Positions 16,269-25,977 are shown, numbered from the stretch's first letter. The stretch is DNA of 64,000 nt from CALFXN01 sp937957815 (GCA_036788195.1 DAIQNX010000001.1:1-64000), one strand, 5' to 3'. Translations and numbers: made by a program. The notes: generated from the letters alone by a model not told the origin.

Positions 16269-17687
16269 ATGACGTACAGAAAATACCTTTCGATACTCTT
16301 CGCATCCTTTTGCGTCGTTCTCACTTTTCTCGCACCGCCATCCGAAGCGTCGACAATCCGCGTTCTCCTCGCAAACGGAGTCTCGTCCGCCGTCATTTCT
16401 TCCGCCCGCTCCGTTTCGCTTCAGGATGCGTCAGGAAAGAGAACGACACATCCGCATTCAGTTCACTGCACGCCGGTCTCTTCCCGTTCCGTTCTTGTCG
16501 ACGGAAAGATGCGCACCCTCCCTCTGACACTGTCATCCTCCGCCCCACTTGCCTTCGGAAAGGCCCGATACCGCGGCGCCATCCGCGTCGTCCCGGCGAG
16601 AGCTGGACTTTCGGTCATCAACGTCGTGGACAGCGAAACATACCTTCGCGGCGTTCTGAAAATGGAGGCCAACCCGGCCTGGCCGACGGAAGCGCTCAAG
16701 GCACAGGCTATCGTATCGCGGACATATGCACTCCGTAGGGTTTCGGGGTCGGGCGGAAGGGAGTACGATGTATCGGACTCGATCGAATCGCAGGTCTACC
16801 GAGGCGTCAATGCGGAAGACCCTCGATGTGATGCGGCGATACGAAGCACTGCGGGGCTGATTCTCAGTTATGCCGGTGCGGTCGCCTTCACCCCGTTCCA
16901 TTCTGACAGCGGCGGGAACACGGCCGATATCCGGGATGTCTGGGGGGGATCGTATCCCTATCTTTCAGGCGCAAAGGAACCAATCGCATACGATTCTCCG
17001 AATTCATCATGGAAAACGCGGCTCCCGGCGGCGACTGTCGAAAGCATCCTTTCCCGCATGAACAAATCCGTCGGACGTGTGACGAATGTTACGGTTCAAA
17101 GTTCCGACGCAGCCGGCCGCGCCGTGACTCTTCTCGTTTCGGGATCGAACGGACGCGTCACCGTCAGGGCGCATGACTTTCGCATGGCGGCGGGCCCCTC
17201 GGTTCTCCGGAGCACTGCCTTCTCGATCACTCCGGAAGGAGACTCTTCCGTTCCGCGGAAATCAGGAGCGATGACGGCCGGAAGCACGAACAGGGCAATT
17301 TCTCCCACTCCCGCACAGGAGAAATCACGGATAATCCCCGTCTCCTCGACCCCAATGTCGTTTCGTGAAGAAGAGGCACTGACCGCGCTGACGGAAAAGG
17401 GGGTATTTTCTGCGGAAGAACTAATCGACATGCTGAAGCGTCCTGAAACCCGCAAGGGATATCTCATCGAGGCAATCAACCGTTCGAAAAATGGCGCACC
17501 ACAGGGTATTGCCACCATCGTCCCAGCGAATGCCTCCGGCGGCCAATCCTTTCTCTTCACCGGAAGAGGATGGGGACATGGAGTCGGGATGTCGCAATGG
17601 GGAGCGAAGTCTCTTGCGGAAAGCGGATGGACGTATACAAAGATACTTCAGCACTATTTTCCGGGAACGGAGTTGACTCGAAGATAG
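16269..17687 (+). CDS. SpoIID/LytB-domain protein (peptidoglycan lytic transglycosylase family)
   Basis: 472 residues with a signal peptide (basic start, LSILFASFCVVLTFLAPP, cleavage likely after SEAS), so exported. The SpoIID core runs from about residue 115: YLRGVLKMEANPAWPTEALK has the catalytic Glu, AIVSRTYAL follows, HSDSGGNTADIRDVWGG is near 215, and the closing motif GRGWGHGVGMSQWGAKSLAE is near 440. Between core halves lies a Ser/Thr/Pro-rich insert of roughly 110 residues (about 325-430). In sporulating Firmicutes SpoIID degrades septal wall during engulfment; I see no sporulation genes here, so a general wall-trimming role is more likely. Confidence 0.85.
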   Translation: MTYRKYLSILFASFCVVLTFLAPPSEASTIRVLLANGVSSAVISSARSVSLQDASGKRTTHPHSVHCTPVSSRSVLVDGKMRTLPLTLSSSAPLAFGKARYRGAIRVVPARAGLSVINVVDSETYLRGVLKMEANPAWPTEALKAQAIVSRTYALRRVSGSGGREYDVSDSIESQVYRGVNAEDPRCDAAIRSTAGLILSYAGAVAFTPFHSDSGGNTADIRDVWGGSYPYLSGAKEPIAYDSPNSSWKTRLPAATVESILSRMNKSVGRVTNVTVQSSDAAGRAVTLLVSGSNGRVTVRAHDFRMAAGPSVLRSTAFSITPEGDSSVPRKSGAMTAGSTNRAISPTPAQEKSRIIPVSSTPMSFREEEALTALTEKGVFSAEELIDMLKRPETRKGYLIEAINRSKNGAPQGIATIVPANASGGQSFLFTGRGWGHGVGMSQWGAKSLAESGWTYTKILQHYFPGTELTRR

Positions 17688-18739
17688 ACATCCGTTCTGC
17701 CGTCGACCTGCTTCAAACGGAGTCGTACGATTACGAGCTCCCCGAGGAACTCATCGCACAAAATCCTGCGAATCCCAGGGATTCGTCACGTCTGCTTGTC
17801 ATGCGCCGGAATACGGGAGGGGTTCGGCACTGTTTTTTCAGACAGCTTACGGAGATCATCCGTCCCTCCGATCTTCTCGTCCTGAACGATACTCGGGTTC
17901 TGCCGGCCCGTCTTCACGGGACGAAAAGTCCCGGTACGGCTTCCATCGAAATCCTGTTGCTTCGGCCGCAGGATCCCGCGTTCCTGCAGTGGGAAGCTCT
18001 CGTCCGACCGGCACGGCGCATGCATCCAGGGATGCATGTCATTCTCCAGGATGGAACTTCGCTGACGGTTCTCGACGAAATGGACGAAGGAATCCGCATT
18101 CTCGGTTTTCCCGAACGGACGGACGTCCTTCCTCTTCTTGATCGTATCGGAGATATTCCGCTGCCTCCATACATCACAAGATCTTCCGCTTCGCGGGATG
18201 CATATCAGACCGTTTTCGCAAAGAACTTCGGCTCCTGCGCGGCTCCGACGGCAAGCCTCCATTTCACGGAGTCCCTTCTCGACTCGTTGCGCGCATTGGG
18301 AGTCCGAACGGCATGGATCACTCTCCACGTCGGACTCGGAACCTTTCGTCCCGTTTCAGTATCCGATATTCGCCATCACCATATGCATTCCGAATGGTGT
18401 TCTCTTCCGGATGCCGCTGTCGCCGAGGTTCTCGCCTGCAAGAAACGCGGCGGACGAGTCATCGCGGCGGGGACGACGGTCGCACGCACACTCGAGAGCT
18501 TTGCACGCGACGACGGCAGCCTCGCCGCCGGAAGGCGAGATACGTCCCTCTTCATCTTCCCAGGATACCGGTTTCGCGTCATCGACGGCCTGATCACGAA
18601 TTTTCATCTGCCGAAGAGTACGCTTCTGATGCTCGTCTGCGCTTTCGGCGGATATGAAAGCGTCATGCATGCCTACAGGGAAGCCGTCTCCATGCGATAT
18701 CGCTTCTTCTCCTTCGGAGACGCGATGATGCTCCTGTAA
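17627..18739 (+). CDS. queA: S-adenosylmethionine:tRNA ribosyltransferase-isomerase
   Basis: About 370 residues. It adds the ribosyl part of AdoMet to preQ1 in tRNA on the way to queuosine. Family marks: YDYELPEELIAQNPANPRD, LNDTRVLPARLHG, ITRSSASRDAYQTVFA, AAPTASLHFTESLL, HVGLGTFRPV and FHLPKSTLLMLV. The first conserved segment begins some 30 residues in; ATG 17627 (60 bp inside spoIID) is the only in-frame start codon close to it, and its ribosome site is weak. No tgt gene is nearby. Confidence 0.93.
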   Translation: MDVYKDTSALFSGNGVDSKIDIRSAVDLLQTESYDYELPEELIAQNPANPRDSSRLLVMRRNTGGVRHCFFRQLTEIIRPSDLLVLNDTRVLPARLHGTKSPGTASIEILLLRPQDPAFLQWEALVRPARRMHPGMHVILQDGTSLTVLDEMDEGIRILGFPERTDVLPLLDRIGDIPLPPYITRSSASRDAYQTVFAKNFGSCAAPTASLHFTESLLDSLRALGVRTAWITLHVGLGTFRPVSVSDIRHHHMHSEWCSLPDAAVAEVLACKKRGGRVIAAGTTVARTLESFARDDGSLAAGRRDTSLFIFPGYRFRVIDGLITNFHLPKSTLLMLVCAFGGYESVMHAYREAVSMRYRFFSFGDAMMLL

Positions 18740-18763
18740 CAGCTGAAAGGTGGGATGATATCC

Positions 18764-20071
18764 ATGTGGGTCTGGAAATGCGTCGCACCTCACCCTCCGA
18801 TCATCGTACCGGAGGTAGGGCAGGGAAGGGAATCCGATGCGCACGCCACAATTTCTGCGATGAACCGGCTCTCATCGATTCTCTCTCCGCTTGTTCCGGA
18901 TGTCGTTTTTCTGCTTTCTCCGCACGCCCCCTGTTCCGAAGGTCTCGCTTTCACGCTCGCGGACCGCTACAGCGGGAATTTTTCACAATTCGGAGCCCCC
19001 GAGCGGAGATTCGGCTTCCACGGAGACATCCCAGCGGGTGAAGCGCTCGCCCGGAGCCTGTCGCAAACCGTTCCCGTCAGAGTGCTTCACTCGCGCGAGG
19101 CGAGACTCGACCACGGTTGCATGGTTCCGCTTTCTTTTTTTCCGAAATCATGGGAGAACAGAGTCTCTCTGATCGTCGCCAATCCCATCGGGCTGGAACC
19201 GGAAGTGGCATACCGTGTCGGCGAACTTCTGCGGTCTTTCGAGGGAAGAGGACGGTGGGGGCTCCTCGCGAGTTCCGACCTTTCCCATCGTTTGAGTCCG
19301 GAGGCGCCGGCCGGATATGATCCGATCGCGCATTCCTTCGACGATGTCGTCGTGCACGCAATAGAGGAGGGAAGCGGGACGGAGCTCCTTTCCCTGCCTG
19401 AATCCCTGATCGAAAGAGCCGGAGAATGCGGGTACAGATCCGTCGCCGCGTTTCTGGGACTCTCGGGAGGGGAACGGACTTCCGTCCTTTCGTATGAAGG
19501 CCCGTACGGAGTCGGTTATTGCGTGGCGTACACGATTCCGGAGCGGTCAGTCTATCTTCCGGCGCTCGCCCGTTACGCAGTCGGAGAGATGCTCTCGAAG
19601 AAACGGATTCCCCCCACGCCCCCAATCCTCGATCCTTCCTATACGACGGCGAAGGCGTGTTTCGTCAGTTTGAAGACATGCGACGGCAATCTCCGGGGGT
19701 GTATCGGAACGATTCTTCCGCAACAGAATTCCCTCGTCGCGGAGGTTATTTCCAATGCCATATCGGCGGCTCTCCGTGATCCGCGTTTTCCACCCGTCGA
19801 CATCGAAGAGCTCCCGAGGCTCGGATTTTCAGTCGATGTCCTTTCGGAACCGGAAGATGTCACGAATCTCGAAGACCTCAACCCGAGAAAATTCGGAGTC
19901 ATTCTCGAGCACGGCTCCAGGAGGGGAGTCCTGCTTCCCGACCTGGAGGGAATCGATACCGTCGGGGAGCAGATTCGCATCGCCGCTGCGAAAGCGGGCA
20001 TTCGTGCCCCCGAAGAGGCTTCGGTTTCCAGATTCACCGTCGAGCGCTTCGCGGAACGGCAGGAAGCGTGA
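18764..20071 (+). CDS. MEMO1-AMMECR1 fusion (AmmeMemoRadiSam proteins B and A)
   Basis: 435 residues made of two domains. Residues 1 to about 260 are a MEMO1-like protein of the class III extradiol dioxygenase fold (start WVWKCVAPHPPIIVPEVG; SPHAPCSEG; LDHGCMVPLSFF; SSDLSHRLSPEAP), with His residues in the usual metal-site places. From about 275 on is an AMMECR1 domain (ACFVSLKTCDGNLRGCIGT, ISAALRDPRFPPV, LPDLEGIDTVGEQIRIA). The third member of the set, a radical SAM protein, follows with a 4-bp overlap if its GTG is used. The set's biochemical role is not established as far as I know. ATG 18764 has GGTGGG nine bases upstream; ATG 18755 abuts it. Confidence 0.88.
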   Translation: MWVWKCVAPHPPIIVPEVGQGRESDAHATISAMNRLSSILSPLVPDVVFLLSPHAPCSEGLAFTLADRYSGNFSQFGAPERRFGFHGDIPAGEALARSLSQTVPVRVLHSREARLDHGCMVPLSFFPKSWENRVSLIVANPIGLEPEVAYRVGELLRSFEGRGRWGLLASSDLSHRLSPEAPAGYDPIAHSFDDVVVHAIEEGSGTELLSLPESLIERAGECGYRSVAAFLGLSGGERTSVLSYEGPYGVGYCVAYTIPERSVYLPALARYAVGEMLSKKRIPPTPPILDPSYTTAKACFVSLKTCDGNLRGCIGTILPQQNSLVAEVISNAISAALRDPRFPPVDIEELPRLGFSVDVLSEPEDVTNLEDLNPRKFGVILEHGSRRGVLLPDLEGIDTVGEQIRIAAAKAGIRAPEEASVSRFTVERFAERQEA

Positions 20072-20088
20072 GCGACGGAGACCGCCCC

Positions 20089-21099
20089 ATGAAGAAAAAC
20101 GCCGACTGGTGGCATAACGAAGGCGATGTGACATGCTGCGACCTGTGTCCGCACGCGTGCCGCGTTCCGGATGGGAAGACGGGACGATGCGGGGTCCGAC
20201 GGAATATCGGTGGAACGCTGTTCGCGGAAAACTACGGACGCGTTTCCTCCGTATCGATGGATCCCGTGGAAAAGAAGCCGTTATATCACTGGCGTCCCGG
20301 AACCCGTGTTCTTTCGTTCGGCACCGTGGGATGTTCGATGGCATGCCCCTTCTGCCAGAATTGGGAGATCGCTTCATGGGAACCGACGATCGTCCTGCGG
20401 GAGATGACCGTTCGGGACGTCGTCCATCTTGCGGTCCTGCATGACGCGCGTGCGGTCGCTTTCACGTACAACGAACCGCTCGTCTGGTACGAATTTGTTG
20501 AAGAGTGCTCCGCTGCGCTCAGGAACGCCGGGATCGCCGTCGTTCTCGTCAGCAACGGAATGATTCGCGAATCTCCCCTTCGAAAAATGATCCCGTTTCT
20601 TTCGGCCGCCAACATCGACGTCAAATCGTTCGATCCCGACATTTACCGTTTTCTCGGAGGCGACCTTGAAACCGTTGTCAGAAACGTCGAGCTCCTTCAC
20701 GCAGCAGGGATTCATACGGAAATCACGACGCTTGTCGTTCCCGACATAAGCGACGATATTGCGATATTCGACCGCGAGATCGCGTGGCTCGCCTCGGTCT
20801 CTCCGGACATTCCCCTGCACGTGACCCGCTACTTTCCACGTCACCTCTGGACGAAAGCTCCTACAACCGAACTTCTTCTCGAAGAAATGGTTCGCCGGGC
20901 GAAAAAAGTCCTCAGATATGTGTATGCCGGAAACATCGACCACAGGACGGATTCGCGATGTCCCGACTGTGACGCCCTGCTCGTGGCGCGGAAGGGGTAC
21001 GATGTCTCCATCGTCGCGTTGAGATCAGACGGAACCTGCGCTGAATGCGGAAGGCGGCTCCCGTTCATTCAGGAGGATAAGGGGACACGACATCCATGA
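20089..21099 (+). CDS. amrS: AmmeMemoRadiSam system radical SAM enzyme
   Basis: About 336 residues, in the pyruvate-formate-lyase-activase branch. The AdoMet 4Fe-4S motif is GCSMACPFCQNWEI (CxxxCxxC) near residue 85. Another cysteine set (CCDLCPHACRVPDG at the N-terminus and CPDCDAL, CAECGRRLPF at the C-terminus) probably holds further metal. ATG 20089 has CGGAGA eight bases upstream; GTG 20068 overlaps the previous stop and is the alternative. It is cotranscribed with the MEMO1-AMMECR1 fusion. Confidence 0.9.
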   Translation: MKKNADWWHNEGDVTCCDLCPHACRVPDGKTGRCGVRRNIGGTLFAENYGRVSSVSMDPVEKKPLYHWRPGTRVLSFGTVGCSMACPFCQNWEIASWEPTIVLREMTVRDVVHLAVLHDARAVAFTYNEPLVWYEFVEECSAALRNAGIAVVLVSNGMIRESPLRKMIPFLSAANIDVKSFDPDIYRFLGGDLETVVRNVELLHAAGIHTEITTLVVPDISDDIAIFDREIAWLASVSPDIPLHVTRYFPRHLWTKAPTTELLLEEMVRRAKKVLRYVYAGNIDHRTDSRCPDCDALLVARKGYDVSIVALRSDGTCAECGRRLPFIQEDKGTRHP

Positions 21100-22097
21100 A
21101 ATGGTTCTGGATTCTCTGCGATCTGTTCTTCATCATTTGCGCGCTTGCGCTCGTTTACACGTTCTGCGGCATTTCGACGGAAGAATGGGATCGTCTCTTC
21201 CCGCTCGGTTCGGGCTCTCCGGTCCGGGTATTCATCGCTCCGGGAAAGAACGGCCGGGAGATCGCAGATGTATTCCGGTCGGCGGACATCGTTCCTTCCG
21301 CGCCGGAACTCGCCCGATGGCTCCACAGATTCGCTCTTGACCGTTCCTTCAGACCCGGAACGTATTCCGTGCGGAAAGGGACTCCGTGGGAGGTCGCACG
21401 TCAGCTCAGGAGTGCGGTCCCCGAGCGGATCACTCTCACGATCGTTCCCGGAAGCGACCTTTTTTCCCTCGGCGATACGGTATCCGCTTCTCCTCAGATA
21501 TTGAGAAAAGTTCTCGCCGACGACTCGTTTTTCCCGGCGCAGCTCTTGTCGCTGTTGCCGGCTTCCGCTGATCAACGAATTGCATTCCTGCTCCCCGAAA
21601 CGTATGATGTCCCGGAACAATCCTTTGCCGCCCTCGTGAAAACGTCGTCGGTGCTTTGGCAAAACCGTCTGTTCGACAGGCTGAGTGGGCTTACGTCACG
21701 GGACATCCTCGAAGCGGCGATCATTGCATCGCTTGTGGAACGCGAAACGTCACGCGAATCCGAACGTCCGAGAATCGCCGGCGTCATTCGTAACCGTCTC
21801 GGGATCGGAATGCCCCTCCAGATCGACGCAACCGTCGTGTATGCGTGGAAACGCAGGGGGAGGACGATCACCAGGGTTTTGCATAAAGATCTCGAGATTG
21901 ATTCCCCGTTGAATACGTACCGCATTACGGGATTACCGCCCGAACCGATCTGCATTCCGTCGGAAGGCTCATGGAAAGCGGCTCTGCAACCGGAGGAAAA
22001 CGACTTTTTGTACTATGTTCTGAAAAAAGACGGATCGCACGTATTTGCGAAGAAGTATTCGGAACATCTTCGCAACATACGTGTCATTCGACGCTGA
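21096..22097 (+). CDS. mltG: Endolytic murein transglycosylase MltG
   Basis: 333 residues with one N-terminal membrane anchor (about 5-25). It cuts nascent glycan strands and so sets their length. LysM-like region VRVFIAPGKNGREIADVFR; catalytic domain with the essential Glu in AAIIASLVERETS and the closing DSPLNTYRITGLPPEPIC. It overlaps the radical SAM gene by 4 bp. Confidence 0.94.
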   Translation: MKWFWILCDLFFIICALALVYTFCGISTEEWDRLFPLGSGSPVRVFIAPGKNGREIADVFRSADIVPSAPELARWLHRFALDRSFRPGTYSVRKGTPWEVARQLRSAVPERITLTIVPGSDLFSLGDTVSASPQILRKVLADDSFFPAQLLSLLPASADQRIAFLLPETYDVPEQSFAALVKTSSVLWQNRLFDRLSGLTSRDILEAAIIASLVERETSRESERPRIAGVIRNRLGIGMPLQIDATVVYAWKRRGRTITRVLHKDLEIDSPLNTYRITGLPPEPICIPSEGSWKAALQPEENDFLYYVLKKDGSHVFAKKYSEHLRNIRVIRR

Positions 22098-22110
22098 CGG
22101 AGAAAAGACA

Positions 22111-22365
22111 ATGGATGATTTTGCGCCTGTTACCGTACATCTCGAAACCCCTGCGGCGATCACGCTGCTGAGTTGGATTGTGGCCGACTGCGACGGCATC
22201 GGATACGTCACGACCGAAGACCCTTCCCAAGGCGTCGTGTCCATCTATTGCCTCCCCGGGAATATCGCCCGCATCGAAATCCTCCTCTCTTCGCTCCGGG
22301 AGGAAGGTTTTCCGGTCGTCTCATGGAACCGGGAGAATGAAATCCGGAAGGGGAAGGCGTCATGA
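22111..22365 (+). CDS. DUF4911 domain protein
   Basis: 84 residues, compact alpha/beta pattern (VTVHLETPAAITLLSWIV, GIGYVTTEDPSQGVVSIYC, ARIEILLSSLREEGFPVV). It matches, from memory, the small DUF4911 family. Function unknown. ATG 22111 has CGGAGAAAAG upstream. It overlaps tldD by 4 bp, so translation is likely coupled. Confidence 0.65.
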   Translation: MDDFAPVTVHLETPAAITLLSWIVADCDGIGYVTTEDPSQGVVSIYCLPGNIARIEILLSSLREEGFPVVSWNRENEIRKGKAS

Positions 22366-23732
22366 CGATATCGCACTATGCCGAACTTCTTCTTGATGAC
22401 ATCGTTTCCCGAAAACCGCGAACGTCCTGGCTCCTGAATGATCTCTACGCGGAGCGGACTGCGTGCCATTCGTGGCTTCTCGAGGATTCGAAGATAACGG
22501 AAAGCGTCTCTTCGTTTTCGAGCGGCGTCGCATCGAGAGCCGTCTCGCCATCGGGGACGCTCCTTTCTTTCCGGTCGGAAGCCACATTTTCAAACGCACT
22601 CGCCTGCATGGACGATATCTTCGGAGACACTTCCGCCAAAGCCGCACGGGCAGAAAGCGGGGATCGCGAAGCTCTTTTCTGCGGAGACGCCCGTTCGCAG
22701 GTTCTTCTTCCGGGCATTATCCGCGAGCTCGATTCGATGATCCGGTCATCTTCCTCGACTGTCAGACAGGTAACGCTGCGTTTCGATACGGGTGTGAAGG
22801 AAAAACTGATCTTCCCGGGAGAGAATTGCGTCAGGAACGAAACGGCGATCCGGACATCCCTCTCCCTTCACATTACAGTGTCGGACTGCGACGGAATGCA
22901 GACTGCATCCGACCTCATCGCGGGCGTTGCGGGGTGTGAATCATTCCTTCGGGACAACGATCTCTTCGAAAGAGCGAAGAGCCTTGTCGAACGAGCGGTG
23001 AACTTTCTTTCCGCGCCGAAATGCCCCGCAGGGAGATTCCCGGTCCTGCTTTCCGGAAAGACCGGAGGAACGATGATACACGAAGCCTGCGGCCACGGAC
23101 TCGAAGCGGACATCGTCATGAAGGACTTTTCCGTCTTTCGGGATCGTCTCGGAGACACGGTCGCATCGCCTTTCGTCACGATCGTCGACGATCCGACATC
23201 GCCGTGCGCCTACGGCGGGTACGGTTGCGACGATGAAGGGACTCCGTCCCGGAGAACCGTTCTCGTAGACCGGGGGGTGTTGAACGGCTACCTGACGGAC
23301 AGGGAAACCTCCGCCAAAATGAGTCTTCCGCTCACGGGAAACGGAAGGCGGGCGTCTTTTCGCCACGTTCCGATACCGAGAATGAGCGCCACCTCTCTCC
23401 TCCCCGGTCCAGAGAGGGAAGAATCGATCCTGGACGGCATGGGAAACGGACTGTATGTTACCCGGCTCGGAGGGGGAGAGGTCGATCCCACGACGGGCGA
23501 TTTTGTATTCCAGGTTACGGAGGGATTCCAGGTGCAGGCCGGAAAGGTTCGCAACCCGGTCCGGGGGGCGCTGCTGGTCGGAAACGGTCCCGATGTTCTC
23601 AAGTCAATCGCCGCAGTCGGAGACCGCATGGAACTTTTCCCGGGGTATTGCGGAAAGAATGGGCAGGACGTTCCTATTTCCGACGGTCAACCCGCATTGC
23701 TTATACCTGATATCGTTGTCGGAGGAGAATAA
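22362..23732 (+). CDS. TldD/PmbA-family metalloprotease (TldD type)
   Basis: 456 residues. The zinc motif TMIHEACGHGLEADIV near residue 235 (HExxxH) identifies the catalytic, TldD-like member; later marks are IVDDPTSPCAYGGYGCDDEGT and RLGGGEVDPTTGDFVFQV. TldD normally works with a TldE/PmbA partner to cleave unfolded peptides; no partner gene is adjacent. It ends four bases before ftsK. Confidence 0.9.
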   Translation: MTISHYAELLLDDIVSRKPRTSWLLNDLYAERTACHSWLLEDSKITESVSSFSSGVASRAVSPSGTLLSFRSEATFSNALACMDDIFGDTSAKAARAESGDREALFCGDARSQVLLPGIIRELDSMIRSSSSTVRQVTLRFDTGVKEKLIFPGENCVRNETAIRTSLSLHITVSDCDGMQTASDLIAGVAGCESFLRDNDLFERAKSLVERAVNFLSAPKCPAGRFPVLLSGKTGGTMIHEACGHGLEADIVMKDFSVFRDRLGDTVASPFVTIVDDPTSPCAYGGYGCDDEGTPSRRTVLVDRGVLNGYLTDRETSAKMSLPLTGNGRRASFRHVPIPRMSATSLLPGPEREESILDGMGNGLYVTRLGGGEVDPTTGDFVFQVTEGFQVQAGKVRNPVRGALLVGNGPDVLKSIAAVGDRMELFPGYCGKNGQDVPISDGQPALLIPDIVVGGE

Positions 23733-23736
23733 TTCG

Positions 23737-25977
23737 ATGGCCCGGAATACCGACGTTCCCTCATCTTCTTCCAGAAAGCGAAACAACGACCAGAAGCAGG
23801 AAAAAAACACTGTGTCCCTCGTCATCGAAGCGATTGTATTCCTTCTCCTTTCGGGAAGCGTGTACGTCCTTGCGTCCCTTCTGACTCCGTGGACGGGAAT
23901 CTGGGGAAAGAATATCACGACGGCGCTCGTCTCCAGATTCAGCGGTTCGATAGTCATTCCTTCTCTTTTCGTGTTCTTTGTTCTCGCTTCGGTGTTCTTC
24001 AAACGCCCGATCCGACGTTTTTTTCTTCAGACAATGGCAACTCTGCTGCTCTTTGTCGCGAGCGCTTTTCTCCTCGGTCTCCTTCACGCGTCGGGAGTTC
24101 ATTGGACGCATCCTGTCTTTCGCCCGGGAGAACTCGGTTCATTCCTTTCGTCGTTTTTCCTGAAGAACTGCGGCGCCTTTGGAAGCATCCTGATCGGCTT
24201 CGTGGCAATATCAATTTCCTCCATGCTGTACGGTCTCCTTGATCCCAGGGTGGTCCTCGCGGGAGTCCGAAGTCTCTTTCTCAGGGTCGCAAATATGGTC
24301 CCGAATCCGCTTCGGAAAGAAGCGTCCGCCCCTTTGAACGCTTCTGCCGGAACCATCAATAGGTGTCCGGATGCCCCCTCGACGATGAATGTCCCGGACA
24401 TCTCCGAAGAAACACCGTATCAGTCCACGACGCCTGCCGACGATATTTCTGGGATTCGGGCGCCGGAAGAAAGAGACGCATCGAGTGACGAGAACCCCGA
24501 ACCCGAATTCGATGTGCCGGACACTCCGCAGACGGGAACGACGCCCGCGGGATTTCCGCCGTCACTCGATCTCTTCGGGCCGTCGGTTTCTCCCGTCACG
24601 CCCGAACAATCTGAAAGCATCGTAACCCAGGGAAACGGGATCATTTCGACGCTCGCCGATTTCGGAGTCGAGGCCGAGCTCGCGGAGACGATCGTCGGTC
24701 CGACGGTCATACAGTTTCAGTTGCAGCTCGCTCCCGGGATCAAGGTCAGCAGAATATCGGGTCTCGCAAATGACCTCGCACTGACGCTCGCCGTTCCCGC
24801 GCTTCGCGTCGAGGCTCCCATACCCGGGAAACCGTTTGTCGGAATCGAGATCCCGAATCCCAAACGGCAGGGAATTTCCCTCCGAACGATTCTCGAGTCC
24901 GCTTCCTTTCAGAACACGGAATTCCGACTCCCGCTTCCCATGGGAGTCCGGATCGACTCCCGGCCGCTCGTAATCGGTCTCGAAGAGTTGCCTCACCTTC
25001 TCGTGGCCGGAACGACGGGCTCCGGAAAGAGCGTTTTCGTCAACGCGTGCATCAACGGACTATGCGCGTGCAGACCCCCTTCCGAACTTCGTTTTCTGCT
25101 CGTCGATCCGAAGCGAGTGGAGTTCAGCATCTACGAACATCTGCCGCATATGCTGACAAAACCGGTCGTCTCCGCGAAAAAGGCGGTCCAGGCGCTTGCA
25201 TGGGCGGTAAGGGAAATGGAGTCGCGGTACGAGATGTTCGCGTCCGCGCGAGTCCGTAATCTCGACTCGTACAATGAACGCGTCCTTCCAAAGGATCGGC
25301 TTCCGTCCATCGTCATCGTCGTGGATGAACTTGCGGATCTCATGTTCACGTCGCCGAAGGAAGTCGAGGACTACGCGTGCAGACTTGCGCAAATGGCGCG
25401 CGCCACCGGAATACACCTTGTTCTTGCGACGCAGCGTCCGTCCGTCAATGTCATTACCGGACTCATCAAAGCGAATATCCCGGCCCGCGTGGCGTTTTCC
25501 CTTCCCTCTCAGACGGACTCCCGAACCATCATTGATACATCGGGAGCGGAACGCCTTCTGGGAAAGGGCGATATGCTCTTCACGAGCACGAGACATCCGC
25601 GTCCCATCCGGCTGCAGTCACCTTTCATAGACGAGGACAAGACTCTCGCGCTGATAAACGCCCTGATCGAGGTCTTTGGAGAGCCGGAGTATGTCGATAT
25701 CGAGGATCAGGAAAACGGGAACGGGAGCGGCAATGAAGCGAATTTCACCGATGATCCGCTTCTCGAGGAAGCGACCAGGATCGTGATCGAAACCGGAATC
25801 GCTTCCGCAAGCCGCCTGCAGCGACAGCTCCGGATCGGGTTCACCAGAGCCGCACGAATTATAGATACACTTGAACAGTTAGGTATTGTGGGACCGCCGG
25901 AAGGATCGAAGCCCAGGGAAATTCTGGTCGACGAGGAGCGTGCCGTGGAAATCCTGCGGGATTCCACAGGAGAATGA
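23737..25977 (+). CDS. ftsK: DNA translocase FtsK/SpoIIIE
   Basis: 746 residues. It pumps chromosome ends across the division septum. The N-terminus has about four membrane helices (30-180), then an acidic Pro/Ser/Thr linker (about 195-290), the alpha-beta motor with Walker A LVAGTTGSGKSVFVN near 425 and Walker B IVIVVDELADLMF near 530, and a C-terminal winged-helix gamma domain (ATRIVIETGIASASRLQRQL...) that in relatives reads KOPS sites. ATG 23737 follows GGAGGAGAA. An upstream extension of the frame into tldD is not part of the protein. Confidence 0.96.
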   Translation: MARNTDVPSSSSRKRNNDQKQEKNTVSLVIEAIVFLLLSGSVYVLASLLTPWTGIWGKNITTALVSRFSGSIVIPSLFVFFVLASVFFKRPIRRFFLQTMATLLLFVASAFLLGLLHASGVHWTHPVFRPGELGSFLSSFFLKNCGAFGSILIGFVAISISSMLYGLLDPRVVLAGVRSLFLRVANMVPNPLRKEASAPLNASAGTINRCPDAPSTMNVPDISEETPYQSTTPADDISGIRAPEERDASSDENPEPEFDVPDTPQTGTTPAGFPPSLDLFGPSVSPVTPEQSESIVTQGNGIISTLADFGVEAELAETIVGPTVIQFQLQLAPGIKVSRISGLANDLALTLAVPALRVEAPIPGKPFVGIEIPNPKRQGISLRTILESASFQNTEFRLPLPMGVRIDSRPLVIGLEELPHLLVAGTTGSGKSVFVNACINGLCACRPPSELRFLLVDPKRVEFSIYEHLPHMLTKPVVSAKKAVQALAWAVREMESRYEMFASARVRNLDSYNERVLPKDRLPSIVIVVDELADLMFTSPKEVEDYACRLAQMARATGIHLVLATQRPSVNVITGLIKANIPARVAFSLPSQTDSRTIIDTSGAERLLGKGDMLFTSTRHPRPIRLQSPFIDEDKTLALINALIEVFGEPEYVDIEDQENGNGSGNEANFTDDPLLEEATRIVIETGIASASRLQRQLRIGFTRAARIIDTLEQLGIVGPPEGSKPREILVDEERAVEILRDSTGE

